A DNA stretch of 11,562 bases from PNC22 sp035654175 (GTDB lineage Bacteria > Planctomycetota > Phycisphaerae > Phycisphaerales > UBA1924), in assembly GCA_035654175.1 (NCBI GenBank), contig DASRXL010000123.1, positions 1 through 11,562 of the forward strand, in the 5' to 3' direction. Position 1 is the stretch's first letter; the number at the start of each line of letters is the position of its first letter. The notes under the pieces are model-generated. The model did no database searches. It was not told the DNA's origin and saw only the letters and a list, made by a program, of their open reading frames with translations. Position numbers and translations under genes: made by a program. Below are positions 9,170 to 11,562 of the stretch, one piece after another.

Positions 9170-9269
9170 TCCCGGCCCACGAGAACCTCCCAGAAGCCTC
9201 GCCCGGCCGGCCCACGATCCCTCAGGCCGCGAGCGGGGGCGGCCCCTCGTGGGCGATCAACGATACGCA

Positions 9270-9287
9270 AACTCCGCGGCCGGAGTT
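9270..9287. other. Short 7-bp-arm palindrome in the divergent spacer
   Basis: AACTCCG, CGGC, CGGAGTT. It lies 127 bp upstream of the aminotransferase GTG. The divergent spacer (9122-9413, 292 bp) otherwise holds only the promoter-like sequence and 9-bp palindrome described separately, plus a G/C-rich stretch (about 9301-9350) with weak repeated 'gatgcg' words. It could be an operator for the plus-strand gene, or chance in GC-rich sequence. Confidence 0.25.
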
Positions 9288-9400
9288 CCCCCGCCCCTAT
9301 CCTTCGCTCCCGCGGGGCGCTCGGATGCGCCCCGATGCGAGCGGGGCACACCGGCCGCCGTCGGCGCCCGGTCAACGCCCCGACGCAGGACCACGAGCCG

Positions 9401-9407
9401 AGGAGGA
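9401..9407 (+). promoter_or_regulatory. Shine-Dalgarno site that sets the aminotransferase start
   Basis: AGGAGGA, then six bases, then GTG at 9414. This strong site selects the GTG over the upstream in-frame ATG at 9249, whose 55 added residues are low-complexity Arg/Pro/Gly-rich sequence that does not look like part of the fold. Confidence 0.85.
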
Positions 9408-9413
9408 CTCTCC

Positions 9414-10580
9414 GTGACCACCACCGCCACCCGCGCCCGCCTCGCGATCCAGGGGGGAACGCCCGTCTCCACCGCCCCCGTCCCCTTCATGAAGCCGCAG
9501 CTCCACGAGGAGGACATCCAGGCCGCGATCGGCGTGCTCCGCTCCGGCATGCTCCGGGCGGCGGGCAAATGCGCCGAGCTCGAGGAGCGGTTCGCCACGC
9601 TCTCCGGCGCCCGGCACGGCCTGACCTGCTCCAACGGCACCACCGCGCTCCAGCTCGCCTACGGCGCCCTCTTCCAGCCGGGCGACGAGATCCTCGTCCC
9701 CGCCTGGACCTATATCGCCACCGTCAGCATGGTCGTCGCCGCGGGCTGCACCCCCGTCTTCGTGGACTGCCTCGAGGACACCTTCCAGATGGACCCGGCC
9801 GACGCCGCCCGCAAGATCACCCCCAAGACCCGCGGCATCGCCGCCACCCACCTCTACGGCTGCCCGGTGGACGTCGCCGCCTTCGAGAGCCTCGCCAAGA
9901 AGCACAAGCTCCGCGTCGTCTACGACGCCGCGCAAGCCCACCTCGCCCGGTACGACGGCAAGGGGCTCGGCGCGTATGGCGACGCCGTCACCTACTCCTT
10001 CTACGCCACCAAGAATCTCGGCACCGGCGAGGGGGGCCTGCTCACCGTCAACGACGAGAAGCTCGCACGCGAGATCGGCCTTCTCCGCTCGCACGGCGAA
10101 ACCGACAAGTACCTCCACGAGCGCGTCGGCTTCAACTACCGCATGAACGACATCACCGGCGCGATCGGCTGCTCGCGCCTCGACCGCCTGCCCGCCGAGA
10201 CCGCGGCCCGCCAGGCCGCCGCCGCGAGGCTCGATGAGATCGTCGGCCAGATCGACGGTCTCGTCCCCCCCACCGTCACGCCTAAGGCCGAGGCCGTCTG
10301 GCACCTCTACACGGTCCGCTTCGAGCCCGAGAAGTTCTCCTGCACCCGCGATGAGTTCTGCGCCGCGCTCAAGGCCGAGGGAGTGCCCACCGCGGTGCAC
10401 TACCCGCGCGCGACCGTCGATCAGCCGGCTCTGGCGCAGTGGAACCGGGGCGACACGCCGGTGGCCAGCTCGCTCAGCGAGCGGGTGTTCTGTCTGCCGA
10501 TGCACCATGAGCTGGGCGAGACGCACCTCGCGACGATCGCAGATGCGCTCGCGAAGGTCGCCGCCGCGTACCGCGCCTGA
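9414..10580 (+). CDS. DegT/DnrJ/EryC1/StrS-family PLP-dependent aminotransferase
   Basis: The protein has 388 aa, a usual family length. It should transfer an amino group, typically from glutamate or glutamine, to a keto group of a nucleotide sugar or cyclitol, in the cytoplasm. Visible features: 'LAIQGGTPV' at the start (10-18); 'CSNGTTALQLA' (72-82, cofactor phosphate/ring pocket); 'GDEILVPAWTYIAT' (90-103); 'THLYG' (145-149); 'DAAQAH' (171-176) with Asp171 placed to contact the PLP pyridine nitrogen; and 'SFYATKNLGTGEGG' (195-208), in which Lys200 is the expected Schiff-base lysine. 'GFNYRMNDITGAIG' and the C-terminal 'VPTAVHYP' also fit. All catalytic residues are present. The opening sequence recalls AHBA-synthase-like and cyclitol aminotransferase members, but the substrate cannot be assigned. 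The gene stands alone on the plus strand, divergent from the adaptor block and convergent (10 bp) with the PGPGW gene. Confidence 0.93.
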   Translation: MTTTATRARLAIQGGTPVSTAPVPFMKPQLHEEDIQAAIGVLRSGMLRAAGKCAELEERFATLSGARHGLTCSNGTTALQLAYGALFQPGDEILVPAWTYIATVSMVVAAGCTPVFVDCLEDTFQMDPADAARKITPKTRGIAATHLYGCPVDVAAFESLAKKHKLRVVYDAAQAHLARYDGKGLGAYGDAVTYSFYATKNLGTGEGGLLTVNDEKLAREIGLLRSHGETDKYLHERVGFNYRMNDITGAIGCSRLDRLPAETAARQAAAARLDEIVGQIDGLVPPTVTPKAEAVWHLYTVRFEPEKFSCTRDEFCAALKAEGVPTAVHYPRATVDQPALAQWNRGDTPVASSLSERVFCLPMHHELGETHLATIADALAKVAAAYRA

Positions 10581-10590
10581 CGAAACACAC

Positions 10591-11040
10591 TCAGGGCGCC
10601 TGCTTCGTTCTCACCGCCTCGAACTCCGGCTTCCCCGCCTTCCGCCGGATCCAGTTCATCGCACGCATGATCCGCGGCCGTTTCGCCATCGCCCGCTCCA
10701 TCCGCCGCTTGCCGGGAAACTCCGCGAGCACCAGCCCCGCCAGCACCATCAGCAGCCCCTGTCCGGGCAGCATCAAGAGCGCCAGCCCTACCACGATCAG
10801 CGCGAAGCCGACGACGGTCTTGACCACCCGCCAGCTCCAACGCAGCGCCGGGTGCCGCCGCGCGAACAGTCCCGCCGTGCGGCGCTGTGTGACGAAATAG
10901 TCGGCCGGGAGCCCGACGAGCACCGCCGGCAGCGCCACCAGCGAGCCGACGGCCGTGACCCCCGAGACAATCGCGAGCCCCACCACGATGGAGTGGTGCT
11001 CGCTCAGCCAGGACCTGAGCGCCTCGAGCATGCCGGACAC
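10591..11040 (-). CDS. Small membrane protein, PGPGW-type family
   Basis: The protein has 149 aa and two hydrophobic regions (about 17-46 and 74-105). The second contains 'LMLPGQGLLMVLAGLVLAEF' (89-108). This corresponds to the LPGPGW-type motif of the PGPGW transmembrane family but has Gln and Leu where Pro and Trp are typical. A basic cytoplasmic-looking tail follows ('FPGKRRMERA', 108-117; 'MNWIRRKAGKPEF', 128-140), as is common in relatives. The function of the family is unknown. The start is taken as the GTG at 11040 (weak GGGATA upstream); an ATG three codons further in (11031) is equally possible. It lies 13 bp downstream of the mannose-6-phosphate isomerase gene on the same strand and is probably translated from the same message. 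No functional link between the two can be read from the sequence. Confidence 0.82.
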   Translation of the reverse strand: MSGMLEALRSWLSEHHSIVVGLAIVSGVTAVGSLVALPAVLVGLPADYFVTQRRTAGLFARRHPALRWSWRVVKTVVGFALIVVGLALLMLPGQGLLMVLAGLVLAEFPGKRRMERAMAKRPRIMRAMNWIRRKAGKPEFEAVRTKQAP

Positions 11041-11053
11041 TATCCCGGCCGGT

Positions 11054-11562
11054 TCATGCGAGGCTGACGATCAGCGCCCGCGCGTCCGCCTGCGTCCGCA
11101 CGATCGAGGGGAGCGCCGCGGGGATGAGCGCCGTTTCACCGAGCGCGAGGCGCACCGGCTCGCGGCCGTGCGCCTCCACGCGCGCGCCGCCCCGGACGCA
11201 CATCACGACCGTGCACACTCCCGGCGTGCAGGGATGCGCCGCGTTGGGCGCCAATTCGTCCACCGTGTACGCGTCGCTCGCCGCCAGCCGGATCAGCGTG
11301 CGCCCGTTGCTCCCGCGCGTCGCCGCGTCGGCGGGTCGGAAGTCGATGCACGCGAGGGCCTGCTCGACGTGCAGCCCGCGCCCGCTCCGCCCATACTCCC
11401 TCGCCCAGTCGTACACCCGGAACGTCGTGTCGCTCGGCGTCTGCACCTCCGCGACGAGCACGCCGGCCCCGAGCGCGTGCACCGTCCCGCTCGGCAGGTT
11501 GTGGCAATCGCCCGCAACCGCCGGCACGGCGCCGAGCAGCTCCACCACGCCCTGGCCATCCC
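11054..11562 (-). CDS. manA: Type I mannose-6-phosphate isomerase, C-terminal part (5' end outside window)
   Basis: Only about the last 170 residues are in view; the frame is open through the right edge and the GTG at 11548 is an internal valine. The enzyme interconverts mannose-6-phosphate and fructose-6-phosphate with a zinc ion, feeding GDP-mannose and hence glycan synthesis, or mannose use. The diagnostic stretch is present: 'AGDCHNLPSGTVHALGAG' and, immediately after it, 'VLVAEVQTPSDTTFRVYDW'. The His of 'TVHA' is the expected fourth zinc ligand and the Arg of 'TTFR' an active-site residue. 'GRGLHVEQALACIDF' follows as usual. The C-terminal part (about the last 85 residues) is a small cupin-like barrel ending 'IPAALPSIVRTQADARALIV'. 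The N-terminal zinc ligands cannot be checked. It precedes the PGPGW gene by 13 bp. Confidence 0.9.
   Translation of the reverse strand, partial: DGQGVVELLGAVPAVAGDCHNLPSGTVHALGAGVLVAEVQTPSDTTFRVYDWAREYGRSGRGLHVEQALACIDFRPADAATRGSNGRTLIRLAASDAYTVDELAPNAAHPCTPGVCTVVMCVRGGARVEAHGREPVRLALGETALIPAALPSIVRTQADARALIVSLA

Noticed and set aside
9249..9413. ATG at 9249 as the start of the aminotransferase
   Set aside because: The extra 55 residues look like untranslated low-complexity sequence, and a strong AGGAGGA precedes the GTG at 9414.

Overview
The window is very GC-rich, gene-dense bacterial DNA with strong G/C bias at codon third positions. The likeliest source is a member of Planctomycetota, perhaps a Phycisphaerae-like lineage. 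The reasons are a multi-gene block of membrane-fusion proteins with a PqqD-like/M50 protease and a SecA-like ATPase, intergenic repeats of the 'CACAGAGGACACGGAG' type, and frequent GTG starts. This placement is inferred from gene style and not proven.

Layout. (1) 1-647, plus strand: the 3' part of a HAD-superfamily (Cof/HAD-IIB-like) hydrolase gene, followed by a repeat-filled gap. (2) 846-1661, plus strand: rsmA (ksgA), the 16S rRNA dimethyladenosine transferase, convergent with the next block at 12 bp. (3) 1674-9121, minus strand: a four-gene co-directional block. In transcription order it holds a small signal-peptide-bearing HlyD-type membrane-fusion protein; a GAF-domain/transmembrane/HlyD fusion (GTGA stop-start overlap); a PqqD-like/M50 site-2-protease/HlyD fusion; and a SecA-like ATPase that lacks the C-terminal third of normal SecA. 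(4) 9414-10580, plus strand: a DegT/DnrJ/EryC1/StrS-family PLP aminotransferase, divergent from the block. (5) 10591-11562, minus strand: a small PGPGW-type membrane protein and, upstream of it, the 3' part of a type I mannose-6-phosphate isomerase gene. These two are 13 bp apart and probably co-transcribed.

The four-gene block is the notable part. Three different proteins carry biotinyl-lipoyl/HlyD adaptor domains. One of them also has an N-terminal region resembling a RiPP recognition element (PqqD-like) and an intact HExxH zinc protease. The block also encodes a DEAD-type translocation ATPase, but no ABC, MFS or RND pump and no TolC. A plausible reading is a dedicated system that recognises, cleaves and moves a peptide or protein across the cell envelope. 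That function is inference; the domain content is seen.

The gaps after the HAD, GAF-HlyD and M50 genes are each filled almost entirely by an imperfect inverted repeat with arms built of short tandem units. Each begins within about 15 nt of the upstream stop codon. Two end within 9 nt of the downstream start codon; the third ends 33 nt before it. No gene-free stretch exceeds 300 bases. No tRNA, rRNA, CRISPR array, insertion sequence or clear Rho-independent terminator was found.
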